From: Phocaeicola abscessus CCUG 55929
GTDB lineage: Bacteria > Bacteroidota > Bacteroidia > Bacteroidales > Bacteroidaceae
Direction: 5' to 3'
Length of the DNA stretch: 59,544 nt
NCBI RefSeq assembly: GCF_000312445.1
Contig: NZ_HE997182.1
Span: forward strand, 944,903-1,004,446
Shown here: one piece after another, positions 47,533 through 57,892 of the stretch
How the letters are laid out: every line of letters starts with the position of its first letter
How positions within the stretch are numbered: position 1 is the first letter of the stretch
Made by a program: the position numbers and the translations under genes
Notes under the pieces: model-generated
Databases searched by the model: none
The model's input: only the letters and a program-made list of their open reading frames with translations
Told to the model about the DNA's origin: nothing

Positions 47533-49206
47533 CTATTTCTTTTTATCGTTAAACAAATTGCGATTCGGCAAAGGAGCTGCGGTTCTGACTGATTTCTTCA
47601 GTCCTTGCCCTGCCAACCTATAACGCCATACCATAATGTCTCTTTTATTTTTGGGACGAAGATAATCGTACCAGGCGAAATTATCCAATTTCAATTTTCC
47701 CTCCGGTATCATCAACATGGGATAGAATGTTCCCGTAGGTTTAGGATACATCTTGATCTTTTTCATCTGGCGGTCTTCCAAATACAGGTTCAGGGTACTC
47801 GTCTCCGAGACATTCATGCCTAAATACGTACTGTCTTTGTCCTGATAATAATAGACGAGCCTGACGGAACCGATCACATCCACCTGTCGCATCTCGCCTT
47901 CTTCGAAATAAGCGTTGATGTCTTTGCCGGTTACCTGATTATATTTCGTCGAATCCAACTCCTCCACCGACAAGGCTTGGTTGTGGATATTCGCCCAGTC
48001 GATCGTGCTGTCGTTCATATAGATTTTAATCACTTCTCCCAGGAGTTGCTGCTTCGCATGCCATAGTACGGGCTCTGTGTACATGGTCAGACAGCTGTCT
48101 TTCGAAGAGAATACCAACGAATCGCAGACGCCCTGAATGTCGTTGCGGAAAAAGCGGACTTTAAAATAAGCTCGCGCTTCGCGGTACATCGAGTCCGTAT
48201 TTAAATAATACGTGAACATCTGTAACGTATCTGCGTGCAGAAACAAGCTGTCGCCTTGAGAATAATCGATCAGAAGTGCATGGTCGGTCACGAAAGCATA
48301 CTTGGTCGAATCGTTATAATAACTGTAATTGCCGGTCAGTCTGTTTTTGCTGACGGTATCCGTATAGACGATATTATCGAAAGCTTCGCCGTAACCTTTC
48401 TCCCGGTCATAAAACAGGCTGTCGCCCGTCATCTGCTTTCCTTCGTTGGTCACTACAGACCGATCCAGCAATTCCGCCTGACCGGAAACCGTCTGGTAAG
48501 TTCCTCGTTCCGAATAGATGTGGTTCTCGTCGCTGACGATGTGGGTAGGGCCTACGATGCGTGCTATTTTAGTAACCGTATGATAGCGTAAGGTATCGGA
48601 GGTAAGCGTGAATTTCGGGTTCTCCAACTTTACATTATAGTTGAATACGGCTACCTTCGTCGAGGGGTCGTATTCTCCCCAGTCGGATGTCAGCACATTC
48701 TCTTCGTCTATCAGTATACCGCCGTCGAAATAATAACCTACGTTTTCTATTCTATCGTAATTCAAACTATCTGTCAGGAGTGTTGTATTCCGGTTTTCCA
48801 TCTTGACGTGATTGCGCACTTGAGCGATCTGGGTATTCCCGTTGTAAAACAGATAATCGCCGTAAAGGAATAGCGTATCTCCCTGTTCCATTTTCACATT
48901 GTAGTAAGCCTCCAACGAGTTGGATTTCTCATAAAAGCAGGCGCTGTCGCAAAACATATAAATGCTATCGTGACGGAATGCGACGTTCCCTATCAGGATT
49001 TGGGCGTCCGGATCGGGATTTTCCAAACTTTTTCTCAGGGTATCCGCATGCAACAAATAGACTTTGCTTTTCGCCTGTTTCGTTTGTTTGGCAGGTTGGG
49101 TGGGATTCCCTTGGGCCAGCAGACACAGCCCACACAGACATAGGAAACTGATAAGTAGTAGCCTATGCCCGTCGTATGCCCTATATGCTTCCGTCTTCAC
49201 GATCAA
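47533..49206 (-). CDS. OstA-like protein (LptA/LptD-related)
   Basis: A 557-residue secreted protein. The signal peptide lies at residues about 14-32 (LLLISFLCLCGLCLLAQ). The body repeats beta-jellyroll OstA units: LIGNVAFRHDSIYMFCDSACFYEKSNSLEAYYNVKMEQGDTL, ARIVGPTHIVSDENHIYSERGTY. These resemble periplasmic LPS-transport proteins LptA/LptC and the N-terminal domain of LptD. A role in lipopolysaccharide transport is plausible. The stop overlaps the surA start by four bases (upstream neighbour ends at 49203), so translation is coupled. Confidence 0.9.
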   Translation of the reverse strand: MIVKTEAYRAYDGHRLLLISFLCLCGLCLLAQGNPTQPAKQTKQAKSKVYLLHADTLRKSLENPDPDAQILIGNVAFRHDSIYMFCDSACFYEKSNSLEAYYNVKMEQGDTLFLYGDYLFYNGNTQIAQVRNHVKMENRNTTLLTDSLNYDRIENVGYYFDGGILIDEENVLTSDWGEYDPSTKVAVFNYNVKLENPKFTLTSDTLRYHTVTKIARIVGPTHIVSDENHIYSERGTYQTVSGQAELLDRSVVTNEGKQMTGDSLFYDREKGYGEAFDNIVYTDTVSKNRLTGNYSYYNDSTKYAFVTDHALLIDYSQGDSLFLHADTLQMFTYYLNTDSMYREARAYFKVRFFRNDIQGVCDSLVFSSKDSCLTMYTEPVLWHAKQQLLGEVIKIYMNDSTIDWANIHNQALSVEELDSTKYNQVTGKDINAYFEEGEMRQVDVIGSVRLVYYYQDKDSTYLGMNVSETSTLNLYLEDRQMKKIKMYPKPTGTFYPMLMIPEGKLKLDNFAWYDYLRPKNKRDIMVWRYRLAGQGLKKSVRTAAPLPNRNLFNDKKK

Positions 49207-50567
49207 CTTTTCTCGGTCTTAATCCAGCCTGGGTATCTAAACTCGCATTTGCGCCATTTCTCGTTAATTCGAATGTATGTTTTCTTTTGCTTGTTCTTTA
49301 TCCACTTCTCCAAGATTTCGTCGCTACGCTTCTTCATCACGATTTCTTTCAAGCGCTGATAATCTTCCGTCATCGTGGCCTTATGTCCGTCGATGCGCCC
49401 TTTCAATTTTACGATGGCGCAGACTTCCTTCCCTTTGCTGTTGGTCATAATGAAAGGTTCCGAAATTTCACCGACATGCATCTTATCAATCACTTTGGCC
49501 GTTTCCTGCGATATCTGTGCCAATTGGTCCATCTCGAAACGTGCCGTGCCCGTGTTCGGGTTCGCCATTAAACCGTGATTGTTTCTCGTATCCTTATCTT
49601 GGGAGATATAGAAAGCGGCTTCGTCGAACGTGAACTTTTCGTTCCGGATTTCCTTAGCGATAGAATCCAATTTGAGTAAAGATGTTTCCAATTCTTTTTC
49701 CTCCACTTTCGGTTTTAACAAGATATGACGTGTATTGATACGGTCGCCGCGTTTTTCGATCAACTGGATGATATGGAAACCGAATTCGGATTCCACAATC
49801 TTCGATACTTTATTGGGATCTTGCAGATTAAAGGCCACGTTCGCATATTCCGGCACCAGCTGCCCTTTGCTCATAAAGCCCAATTCTCCTCCATGACGTG
49901 CCGAGACCTTGTCTTCGGAATACAGACGGGCCAAGACCGAGAACGGCATTTCTCCCGTGGTTACCTTTTGCGTATAGTCGCGCAACGTCTTTTTTACGCG
50001 TTCTATCTCCGTTTGAGGGATTTTCGGTTCAAGGGTTATTATTTGTACTTCCACCTGCGTAGGTATATAGGGGATACTATCAGCGGGAAGTCCTTTGAAA
50101 TACCTGCGCACCTCGGCCGGCACAATTTTTATATCGCCTACAATTTGTTGCTGCATTTTCTGCACGGTCTGGTCTTCCCGTTCGTTTTCTCGAAGCATTT
50201 CTCTGATTTGCGTGGAGGTCTTGTTATAATATTCCTCCATCTTTTCTTTCGAGCCGATCTGATCGATCAACCAGTTCGTCTTTCGTTCCACCATGTTGAG
50301 AATCTCCTGTTCCGATACTTCGATACTGTCCAATTCCGCCTGATGAAGATACAATTTCCGGACAGCCAACATCTCAGGGATTACGCAGTAGGGATCTCCT
50401 TCGATCTTTCGGCCTTCATACTGGGCATTCAATCTCTCGTTCTCCACATCCGATTTGAGAATCGCTTCGTCGCCCACTACCCAAACCACTTCGTCCACAA
50501 CATTATCCTGTCCGTAAGCAAATAGAGGCGCCCCCAATATCCACAACAATACACACTTCTTATTCAT
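49203..50567 (-). CDS. surA: SurA-type peptidylprolyl isomerase/chaperone
   Basis: A 454-residue periplasmic chaperone with a signal peptide (MNKKCVLLWILGAPLFAYG). The SurA N-terminal helical domain (about residues 22-165) is followed by two parvulin domains. The first (about 170-270) has VQIITLEPK, LARLYSEDKVSARHGGELGFMSKGQLV and FGFHIIQL; the second (about 280-385) has NTRHILLKPK. It helps outer-membrane proteins fold. The ATG lies 8 bases inside the stop region of the next upstream gene. It belongs to a cluster of three SurA/PpiC-like genes. Confidence 0.93.
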   Translation of the reverse strand: MNKKCVLLWILGAPLFAYGQDNVVDEVVWVVGDEAILKSDVENERLNAQYEGRKIEGDPYCVIPEMLAVRKLYLHQAELDSIEVSEQEILNMVERKTNWLIDQIGSKEKMEEYYNKTSTQIREMLRENEREDQTVQKMQQQIVGDIKIVPAEVRRYFKGLPADSIPYIPTQVEVQIITLEPKIPQTEIERVKKTLRDYTQKVTTGEMPFSVLARLYSEDKVSARHGGELGFMSKGQLVPEYANVAFNLQDPNKVSKIVESEFGFHIIQLIEKRGDRINTRHILLKPKVEEKELETSLLKLDSIAKEIRNEKFTFDEAAFYISQDKDTRNNHGLMANPNTGTARFEMDQLAQISQETAKVIDKMHVGEISEPFIMTNSKGKEVCAIVKLKGRIDGHKATMTEDYQRLKEIVMKKRSDEILEKWIKNKQKKTYIRINEKWRKCEFRYPGWIKTEKS

Positions 50568-51435
50568 ACAACGATTCTTTGGTATCTAAATAATAATACT
50601 TTATAGCATTTCTTTTCGAAGCCTGATCATACAATTCCGCTTTCATGTCACGCATAAAATCGATCTGCTTCGAATGGATCAACAGATTCTTGATGTCATC
50701 CCTCGCAAAATCCAAAGGTTCTATGTCATCTTTCTTCAATAGCTCTTCTACATGCAGGAAATAGTAAAACGACGTATCTTGCACCTCGATATTGCGATGA
50801 TTATCCAGGTAGTGCGCGTCTTCCCTCAATGCGCTTAACGGTATTTTAGCTATCAGTTCCTCTACTGGTTTCCACTGATCGTAAAAATAATCGTATGCGG
50901 TAGCATTGCCTACACTGTATTTTTCTATATGATCCATCGCGTCCTGTGTTTTTTGCTGGTACCATCGCCGGATATCAGCTATCTTCGGCGCATTTAACGG
51001 CACTTTGACAAATAACCCTTTCAAGAGCGGCTGTTCTAATCTGAATAAATTCTTATGATCGCGATAATAGTCCGCTATTTCCTTATCGCTAATCGTATTT
51101 GCCAGTTTCTGCTGAATCAACTCTTCCTGATAGGCATACACCATCAGGGAGCGGCGATAATTCTCCACCAAGCGATCGATCTTCGCATTATCGGGGATAT
51201 TCCCTTCGGCCTTTTTGAACAGCAGCGTCTCTTCTATCCACTCTCTTATGTAATGTGCCGAAAATAAAAGGCTATCCTCTTTCGACAGGTCGACCGGCAT
51301 GACTTTCCGCAAATCCTCGAGATACAGAAATTGCCCCTCGGCTTCCGCCAACGGTGTTCTTCCCCTATGGTCGGTTCCTTTGCCACATCCGACCAATAGG
51401 GCAAACAGTAACGTTATTCCAACCGTTCTTTTCAT
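50560..51435 (-). CDS. SurA/PpiC-related lipoprotein without a clear isomerase domain
   Basis: A 291-residue lipoprotein with a signal peptide ending LLVGC (Cys17). The helical N-terminal half (LFSAHYIREWIEETLLFKKAEGNI and LMVYAYQEELIQQKLANTISDKEIADYYRDHKNLF) is SurA_N-like, a chaperone domain. The parvulin core (conserved His/GGxLG/FGxH) is not evident, so it is probably a chaperone only. It overlaps surA by 8 bases and shares the operon. Confidence 0.82.
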   Translation of the reverse strand: MKRTVGITLLFALLVGCGKGTDHRGRTPLAEAEGQFLYLEDLRKVMPVDLSKEDSLLFSAHYIREWIEETLLFKKAEGNIPDNAKIDRLVENYRRSLMVYAYQEELIQQKLANTISDKEIADYYRDHKNLFRLEQPLLKGLFVKVPLNAPKIADIRRWYQQKTQDAMDHIEKYSVGNATAYDYFYDQWKPVEELIAKIPLSALREDAHYLDNHRNIEVQDTSFYYFLHVEELLKKDDIEPLDFARDDIKNLLIHSKQIDFMRDMKAELYDQASKRNAIKYYYLDTKESLYE

Positions 51436-51501
51436 CCTATTTCCTCTATCGATTTACGAAGATACGCTAAAATCGGATACTTCCGTTATTATTAACGGTT
51501 T

Positions 51502-52857
51502 TTAATCGTATCCATTTATTTTCACTCGATATTTTTCTCTCAACTGCTTGAAGAGTCGTTCTTCATAATCCGATTGAAAATCCCGGATCAGTTGTGCTTT
51601 TACTTCCCGATAATCGTCTATGTCTCTCTTCATCTTCTTACCGACGACAACGGTATACGGCATGGAAGGGTCGGGTCGATAATCGCCGCATTTGAAAATC
51701 AGCTTGTCTACCGCCGCATTCTTCCCGAATTCAAAAATTCCCAGTTCCATCGTAGCCCACGATCGCCCTCTATCGGTTACGATCTGATCGAATGCGTCCT
51801 GCCAATTCTCCATGGGCAGTTTCTTCAAACGTTTCTTGATGGATTTGCCCACTTTCTTCCTTTTACTGCGAATAATCGCCCCCCTGTAACGAGGCTCCCG
51901 TTTATACCTTTCCCTATGTTGAACGAAATAACGCTCCAGGGAAGCGTCTTCGAGAATCATATCGCCGGTATACCGCCTATCGAGAGCCGTGACCAATAAT
52001 CCGTCGTACAATTCCCGCAAACGGAGCTTCAGCGTAGGATATTTCCGTTCCAGCAGTTCCAAGTTTCCTTGCCGCCATAAGGTTACGCTCTCCTTATCTA
52101 CGGCGGGATTCGCATCGCCCAAACGTTCTATATACTCGTCGACAGAGGGTTTTAACAATTCGAACGAGACGGTGGAGCTCTTATCCGACCACTTTACGAT
52201 ATGAATGCCTTTCGGAGAGAAAAAAGGTTCCGACATTTTATCCTTTTCTAAGTAAATCCATCTCTCGGTCCACTCTTTCAGATACTTGTCGATGGGCAGC
52301 CACGGAAGTTCTTCAGCCCTTACGCAAAATCCGGCGGGATGAACGCCTCCCTCTTCGGCATATTGCTCCACCAAGAGATTGAAATCCGCACCCTCCCGCA
52401 ACGTCGTATACACGGAATCCATCCACTTCTTTGCCCGATTCTCCAAGCTACGATCCGCCTGTTGCGGTAGATCGATGCTTACATGCGCCGCTTTCACCCA
52501 CTCCGTCGACTTCATCCGCCGTTGTATTCGGCTCATGATGCGTCGTTCTTCCTCCATGAGTTTTCGTTCGTCTACCAGCAATAGTTTCAGCAACCGATGG
52601 CTGTAAAACGAATACTGAGCTTTGAATGTCGCAGTAGTATCCAAACCTTGCGATTCCGCTTCGCGGACCTTCAGCTTGTAATCGATATAAGCGCTTCGGA
52701 ATGCTTTTTCCGATAGGTTCGACTTTGCCTGTTGATAAGCGAACTCGGTGCGGTCTACCGGTCGATCGTCGATAGAAAAGACAACTTCTCCCTGTGCTTG
52801 CACTTCATAGACAAGCACGAGGAGAAGTCCTACCAGGCCGACTAATCTTTGCGGCAT
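51502..52857 (-). CDS. PpiC-type peptidylprolyl isomerase
   Basis: A 451-residue secreted protein. The start is taken at 52857 (MPQRLVGLVGLLLVLVYEVQAQ), seven bases after guaB; the frame is open into guaB but that part is not conserved-looking. Residues about 30-125 resemble the SurA_N domain (RTEFAYQQAKSNLSEKAFRSAYIDYKLKVREAESQG). A parvulin domain follows (VKAAHVSIDLPQ, LLVEQYAEEGGVHPAGFCVRAEEL, FSPKGIHIVKW). The C-terminal half is a second helical/SurA-like domain. It is co-transcribed with guaB, which is unusual outside Bacteroidetes. Confidence 0.9.
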   Translation of the reverse strand: MPQRLVGLVGLLLVLVYEVQAQGEVVFSIDDRPVDRTEFAYQQAKSNLSEKAFRSAYIDYKLKVREAESQGLDTTATFKAQYSFYSHRLLKLLLVDERKLMEEERRIMSRIQRRMKSTEWVKAAHVSIDLPQQADRSLENRAKKWMDSVYTTLREGADFNLLVEQYAEEGGVHPAGFCVRAEELPWLPIDKYLKEWTERWIYLEKDKMSEPFFSPKGIHIVKWSDKSSTVSFELLKPSVDEYIERLGDANPAVDKESVTLWRQGNLELLERKYPTLKLRLRELYDGLLVTALDRRYTGDMILEDASLERYFVQHRERYKREPRYRGAIIRSKRKKVGKSIKKRLKKLPMENWQDAFDQIVTDRGRSWATMELGIFEFGKNAAVDKLIFKCGDYRPDPSMPYTVVVGKKMKRDIDDYREVKAQLIRDFQSDYEERLFKQLREKYRVKINGYD

Positions 52858-52864
52858 CCTGTTC

Positions 52865-54512
<1,648 letters not shown>

Positions 54513-54536
54513 TCGCTCGGCAAGTTTCGAAGGAAC

Positions 54537-54854
54537 CTAATTATTATCTACTTTGACGTTGACTGTCGGTTTGTCGATGTGCGGCTCGGGGAATGAATCG
54601 AAGTTTACCACTCTGCCGTCCTCGAAATCCACCAAGATGATCTTCCCATAGCCGATCCAAGGGATTTTCTGATATTCCCACTGTTCCATATCGCCGTGGA
54701 ATCGGCGAAAATCGGGACTCCCGAGAATTTCCTTCACCTGTCTTTCCGTCATACCTCTCTTCACTTTGAACAACATATTGTTGCCTGTCAGTGTCCCGCA
54801 ACTGCTAAGGGCCATGCACAGACCAATTGTCCATAAACCGATTAACTTTCTCAT
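54537..54854 (-). CDS. Small BamE/SmpA-like lipoprotein
   Basis: A 105-residue lipoprotein with a signal ending ALSSC (Cys19). KVKRGMTERQVKEILGSPDFR (about residues 31-51) is the typical SmpA/OmlA/BamE helical motif and is followed by a small beta sheet (WEYQKIPWIGYGKIILVDFEDGRVVNF). BamE helps the BAM complex; other SmpA-fold lipoproteins have other roles, so the function here is unproven. It is monocistronic, upstream of guaB in the same direction, and probably not read into guaB because of the guaB promoter. Confidence 0.82.
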   Translation of the reverse strand: MRKLIGLWTIGLCMALSSCGTLTGNNMLFKVKRGMTERQVKEILGSPDFRRFHGDMEQWEYQKIPWIGYGKIILVDFEDGRVVNFDSFPEPHIDKPTVNVKVDNN

Positions 54855-55032
54855 ATCCTTGTTTATTAGATCTTTAGTATGCCGAAGTTAGTCGGGGGAA
54901 AAGATACTCCGCAGGGATTATTCCTACTTGTGAATAGGTGTTTCCCTATTTGTCGAAACGATCCCCCAGCCGACAATCGTTCCTCCCCGACTTTGACTTC
55001 CCAACTTCATGCTCGTCGAGCGCATGCATCGG

Positions 55033-57129
55033 TTATTTCCACGCTGCAGGAATGTCGTTGCCGTTGGTTACCTTGGCATTTGTAAAACAGGATTGAATAG
55101 TCCACGTAGCAGTGCCTTTATCGTACTCCCATAAACGGGGTGCGGTGCCGCGCTCACTCTCGGAGAGCGCACTTCCCACTCCGTAGAAACAACTCTTGAA
55201 GTTCATCGTCCTGTCTTTAAAACATGCGAGGTTTTCGGGACTGCAGAAGATTCCGTCGTTCAGTTTCAGTTTTCTGCAGAAATAGAAGCAACCGGTGAAA
55301 TTCGTCGCTTTCGTGTTATAAGCGAACAAATTGTCGGGAGCTGTAGTCAGTGCCTGACAGGAGGTGAAGCAGTTGCTGAAATCCATTACTTCCGTATTAT
55401 GGTCGAACAGTCCGGCAGGAATGGTTTGCAACGACGAGCAACCATTGAAGCAACCGTTGAATTTCGTCGCCTTCGTGTTGGTTTCGAACAGTCTGGCGGG
55501 GATGGACGTCAGCGACTTGCAACCGTAGAAACAATTGTTGAAATCCGTCGCCTTCGTATTGTTTTCGAACAGTTTGTCGGGGATGGACTGCAACGATGTG
55601 CAACCGGAGAAACAGTGGACGAAGCGTGTCGCTTCCGTATTTTTTTCGAACAACCCGGCGGGGATGGTCGTCAGCGACGTGCAACCGATAAAGCAATTCA
55701 GGAAATCCTTTGCCACCGTGTTCTGAGCGAACAATATGGCAGGGATGGCCGATAGTGAGCTACAATTAGCGAAACAGTTGGCAAAAGACGTCGCTTTCGT
55801 ATTGCTTTCGAACAGTTTGTCGGGGATGGACTGCAACGATCTGCAACCGGAGAAGCAACGGTTGAAATCCGTTGCCTTCGTATTGTTTTCGAACAGTTTG
55901 TCGGGGATAGACTGCAACGATGTGCAACCGGAGAAATAGTTGTTGAAATTTGTAGCGCCCATATTCAGAAAGGGAGTTTCTACCGACACGAGTTTGGTAT
56001 CGGAGGTGAATTTGAGTCTTGGCAGCTGTAATTGGGTGGGGGTGCTCTCTTCCGAAACAACGACGATGGTATGGATACCGGCTGCGGCATAGGTATGCTT
56101 GAACAATTCTGAATTCGTCGACGTTCCGGCAGGAATCAACGTAGCAGCGGTACCATCCCCCCAATCGACTGTCAGTGCGGCCGGACAAGATTCGACAGCC
56201 AGGAAACCGATTGTGTACACCTCGTTGGACGTGTTGGTTCGGATGCCGAAACGGAAGGGGGCGGACAGCATTTTCGTCCACTCCATTGTGGCGGGGGTAC
56301 CGTCGATGGCGGCGGTATACCGTTTGCCCCGATTGTAGCTCTTCCCTCCGGCGATGCTCGTCTCGGCCTTGTACGTTTTATCGCCCATCAGCACGACGCT
56401 GAACGTACCGCCCGGTAACACCCCGAATTCTCCCGGATAGAAACTCAAGTAGGCCGTCAAGTCTCGCTTCGAGTCGGAGAAGGTCACTGCACCGGAGAGA
56501 AACGCCAACGCCGCGCTTGAGTAATCCGTACTACCTGCCTGTACCGTCCAGACTAATTTCTGCAAGGTGCCCACTTCGGCGGGAACGTTCGTCAGCCGGA
56601 ACTTCAGGATACTGCTCGCCATCTCCAAGGCGACGGGCGTTCTTCCTATATCGGACGTTTCACCGTGCAGGATGATAAACTTGCGCAGGTGCTCCGCATT
56701 GTCGTCGGCTGTCTGCGTTTGCGCCGACTCCGGATAGGTTGGAATACCGTTGTTGTCCAATGTCATGTTGCTGGGATGATGCACGCCGTACTTCACGGCT
56801 CCCGGCACGAGTTCGCCTTCGAACTTATTATCCGCCCCCTTGTAGGTAAATCGAGTATTTCCCAAGTAATTGTTACCGGCGTCGAAACCGGTCAGAAGCA
56901 GTTCATCACCTTCCTCCCACGACAGTGCTTTGCCGCCGGATATGCCCGCTTGCGAGTCGTCGTAAATCACGCGCGTGGTCGCCGCGCTGGGAGGGAGCAC
57001 CGTGATGGTTATCTTGTTCTTCCCTGTCGGCACTTCTGCCTCAGGGACATTCATGTCTTCGGTACAACCGGCAGCCAATACGGCCAAAAGGGTCATCGCC
57101 GAGCCTATTTGTTTTATTTCTTTCTTCAT
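55033..57129 (-). CDS. Fimbrillin-like lipoprotein with 27-residue leucine-rich repeats
   Basis: A 698-residue lipoprotein (signal peptide ending LAAGC, Cys22). Residues about 30-280 resemble Bacteroidales Mfa/FimA-like fimbrillin modules (SAATTRVIYDD, ALSWEEGDELLLTGFD, KYTAAIDG). A PKD-like segment (LTVDWGDGTAATL ... FKHTYAAAGIHTI) spans about 310-360. Eight regular 27-residue repeats occupy about 400-618, consensus SLQSIPDKLFENNTKATDFN followed by -CF-GC, each 81 bp long. The C-terminus is a partial repeat. This is the LRR design of BspA-like adhesins and would present a ligand-binding surface outside the cell. Function is inferred. It follows a 40-residue peptide gene. Confidence 0.88.
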   Translation of the reverse strand: MKKEIKQIGSAMTLLAVLAAGCTEDMNVPEAEVPTGKNKITITVLPPSAATTRVIYDDSQAGISGGKALSWEEGDELLLTGFDAGNNYLGNTRFTYKGADNKFEGELVPGAVKYGVHHPSNMTLDNNGIPTYPESAQTQTADDNAEHLRKFIILHGETSDIGRTPVALEMASSILKFRLTNVPAEVGTLQKLVWTVQAGSTDYSSAALAFLSGAVTFSDSKRDLTAYLSFYPGEFGVLPGGTFSVVLMGDKTYKAETSIAGGKSYNRGKRYTAAIDGTPATMEWTKMLSAPFRFGIRTNTSNEVYTIGFLAVESCPAALTVDWGDGTAATLIPAGTSTNSELFKHTYAAAGIHTIVVVSEESTPTQLQLPRLKFTSDTKLVSVETPFLNMGATNFNNYFSGCTSLQSIPDKLFENNTKATDFNRCFSGCRSLQSIPDKLFESNTKATSFANCFANCSSLSAIPAILFAQNTVAKDFLNCFIGCTSLTTIPAGLFEKNTEATRFVHCFSGCTSLQSIPDKLFENNTKATDFNNCFYGCKSLTSIPARLFETNTKATKFNGCFNGCSSLQTIPAGLFDHNTEVMDFSNCFTSCQALTTAPDNLFAYNTKATNFTGCFYFCRKLKLNDGIFCSPENLACFKDRTMNFKSCFYGVGSALSESERGTAPRLWEYDKGTATWTIQSCFTNAKVTNGNDIPAAWK
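55265..55935 (-). repeat. 81-bp tandem repeats coding the LRR array
   Basis: Near-identical blocks, such as CAGTTTGTCGGGGATGGACT, recur at 55570, 55813 and 55894, multiples of 81 bases apart. Eight complete units are present. Confidence 0.85.
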
Positions 57130-57161
57130 AAAATGCTGTGTTTAAAGTTATGGATCATGTG

Positions 57162-57284
57162 TTAATAAGCGCTGCCCCCGTCCTCTACGCCGGGTAATAC
57201 AGCCGTTCCGCTGGCTGCCACCATACCTTGCAGTTCCAATTCAATCTCTTCGCACTGAGGCGATAGGTACTTTCTTTTGTTCAT
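57162..57284 (-). CDS. 40-residue peptide of the fimbrial locus
   Basis: A short gene with ATG at 57284 and TAA at 57162-57164, encoding 40 residues that begin MNKRKYLSPQCEEIELELQG and end in the Gly/Asp-rich GVEDGGSAY. The K-Y-x-x-P-x-x-E...L...G-x-(V/I)-A-A-S-G pattern is one I know from small Bacteroidales proteins found by fimbrillin and adhesin genes. It has no signal peptide. It sits 32 bases upstream of the LRR lipoprotein and downstream of a long leader, so both are likely co-transcribed. Function unknown; a leader or regulatory peptide is possible. Confidence 0.75.
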   Translation of the reverse strand: MNKRKYLSPQCEEIELELQGMVAASGTAVLPGVEDGGSAY

Positions 57285-57356
57285 AAGCTTTTATATTTAA
57301 CAGTTTGTGAATAATTTTATAATGGGATACGGTTTATAGCGACTGACGAGTTGTTT

Positions 57357-57428
57357 TGATGGGGGCAGAACTGACGTTTCAATGCTGCCGGGTGGCTCGA
57401 CGGGAACGAACCCCCGTTCTGCCCATCA
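57357..57428 (-). other. GC-rich hairpin in the leader of the peptide-LRR operon
   Basis: TGATGGGGGCAGAAC (57357-57371) pairs with GTTCTGCCCATCA (57416-57428) with a small bulge. Inside, CGGG/CCCG adds further pairing. It stands 73 bases before the 40-residue gene in an approximately 310-base leader. Confidence 0.55.
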
Positions 57429-57599
57429 GTCGTCCGCACGACGAGTTCCATGCTCGCGCTTTTCGAGAAAAATCCTCTTTGCTTTTTGCGCAGAAAGGAA
57501 TTGAAAAGGCGCGAACGGACGGTTCGTTGCCGCCGCCTGCCGTATATTGTATAGGTACTGATTTGCACATGCGTGATCCTTTCTTTCTGTTTCGTGCGG

Positions 57600-57607
57600 C
57601 AAAGATA
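57600..57607 (-). promoter_or_regulatory. -7 promoter box of the peptide-LRR lipoprotein operon
   Basis: TATCTTTG on the minus strand is a perfect -7 box. Transcription would start near 57594, about 310 bases before the peptide ATG. The region 57285-57892 contains no other gene I can support. Confidence 0.6.
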
Positions 57608-57687
57608 AACATTTTTTATTAGAATACCAGCCAAAGGAAACTATTTTTTCATCGAAACCTTTCGCGATTCGGTTTGTGTTCCGATTC

Positions 57688-57719
57688 GGTACGGGGTGTA
57701 TCTCTGACCTCGCCGTACC
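57688..57719. other. Hairpin upstream of the recombinase gene
   Basis: GGTACGG (57688-57694) pairs with CCGTACC (57713-57719), flanked by a matching C and G, and GTTTTATC follows. It might stop divergent or upstream transcription. Confidence 0.4.
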
Positions 57720-57855
57720 CGTTTTATCTAAAAGATGAAAGGCGAAGTTTCGTTTGGCAGTCGTTTCTGTTTTGACTCATGAGTCTTATATACGATAAGG
57801 TGAGAAACGAAGCCTTCTGCGGTTTCTCCGCCATGCCTCCTTTGTCTATAATCCG

Positions 57856-57863
57856 TATTTTTG
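57856..57863 (+). promoter_or_regulatory. -7 promoter box of the recombinase gene; decides its start
   Basis: TATTTTTG matches TAnnTTTG. Transcription would begin near 57869, after the ATG at 57779 and before the ATG at 57893, which favours the shorter protein. Confidence 0.55.
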
Positions 57864-57892
57864 TCTGCAAAACTCATAAAATACAAATACAA

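Noticed and set aside
57372..57415. tRNA-like T-arm (GGTTCG within a small hairpin)
   Set aside because: No acceptor, D or anticodon arm can be built around it; the stem and loop sizes are wrong.
57317..57634. 105-residue minus-strand frame in the adhesin leader
   Set aside because: It overlaps a strong -7 box and GC-rich hairpins and has no family features; an untranslated leader explains it better.
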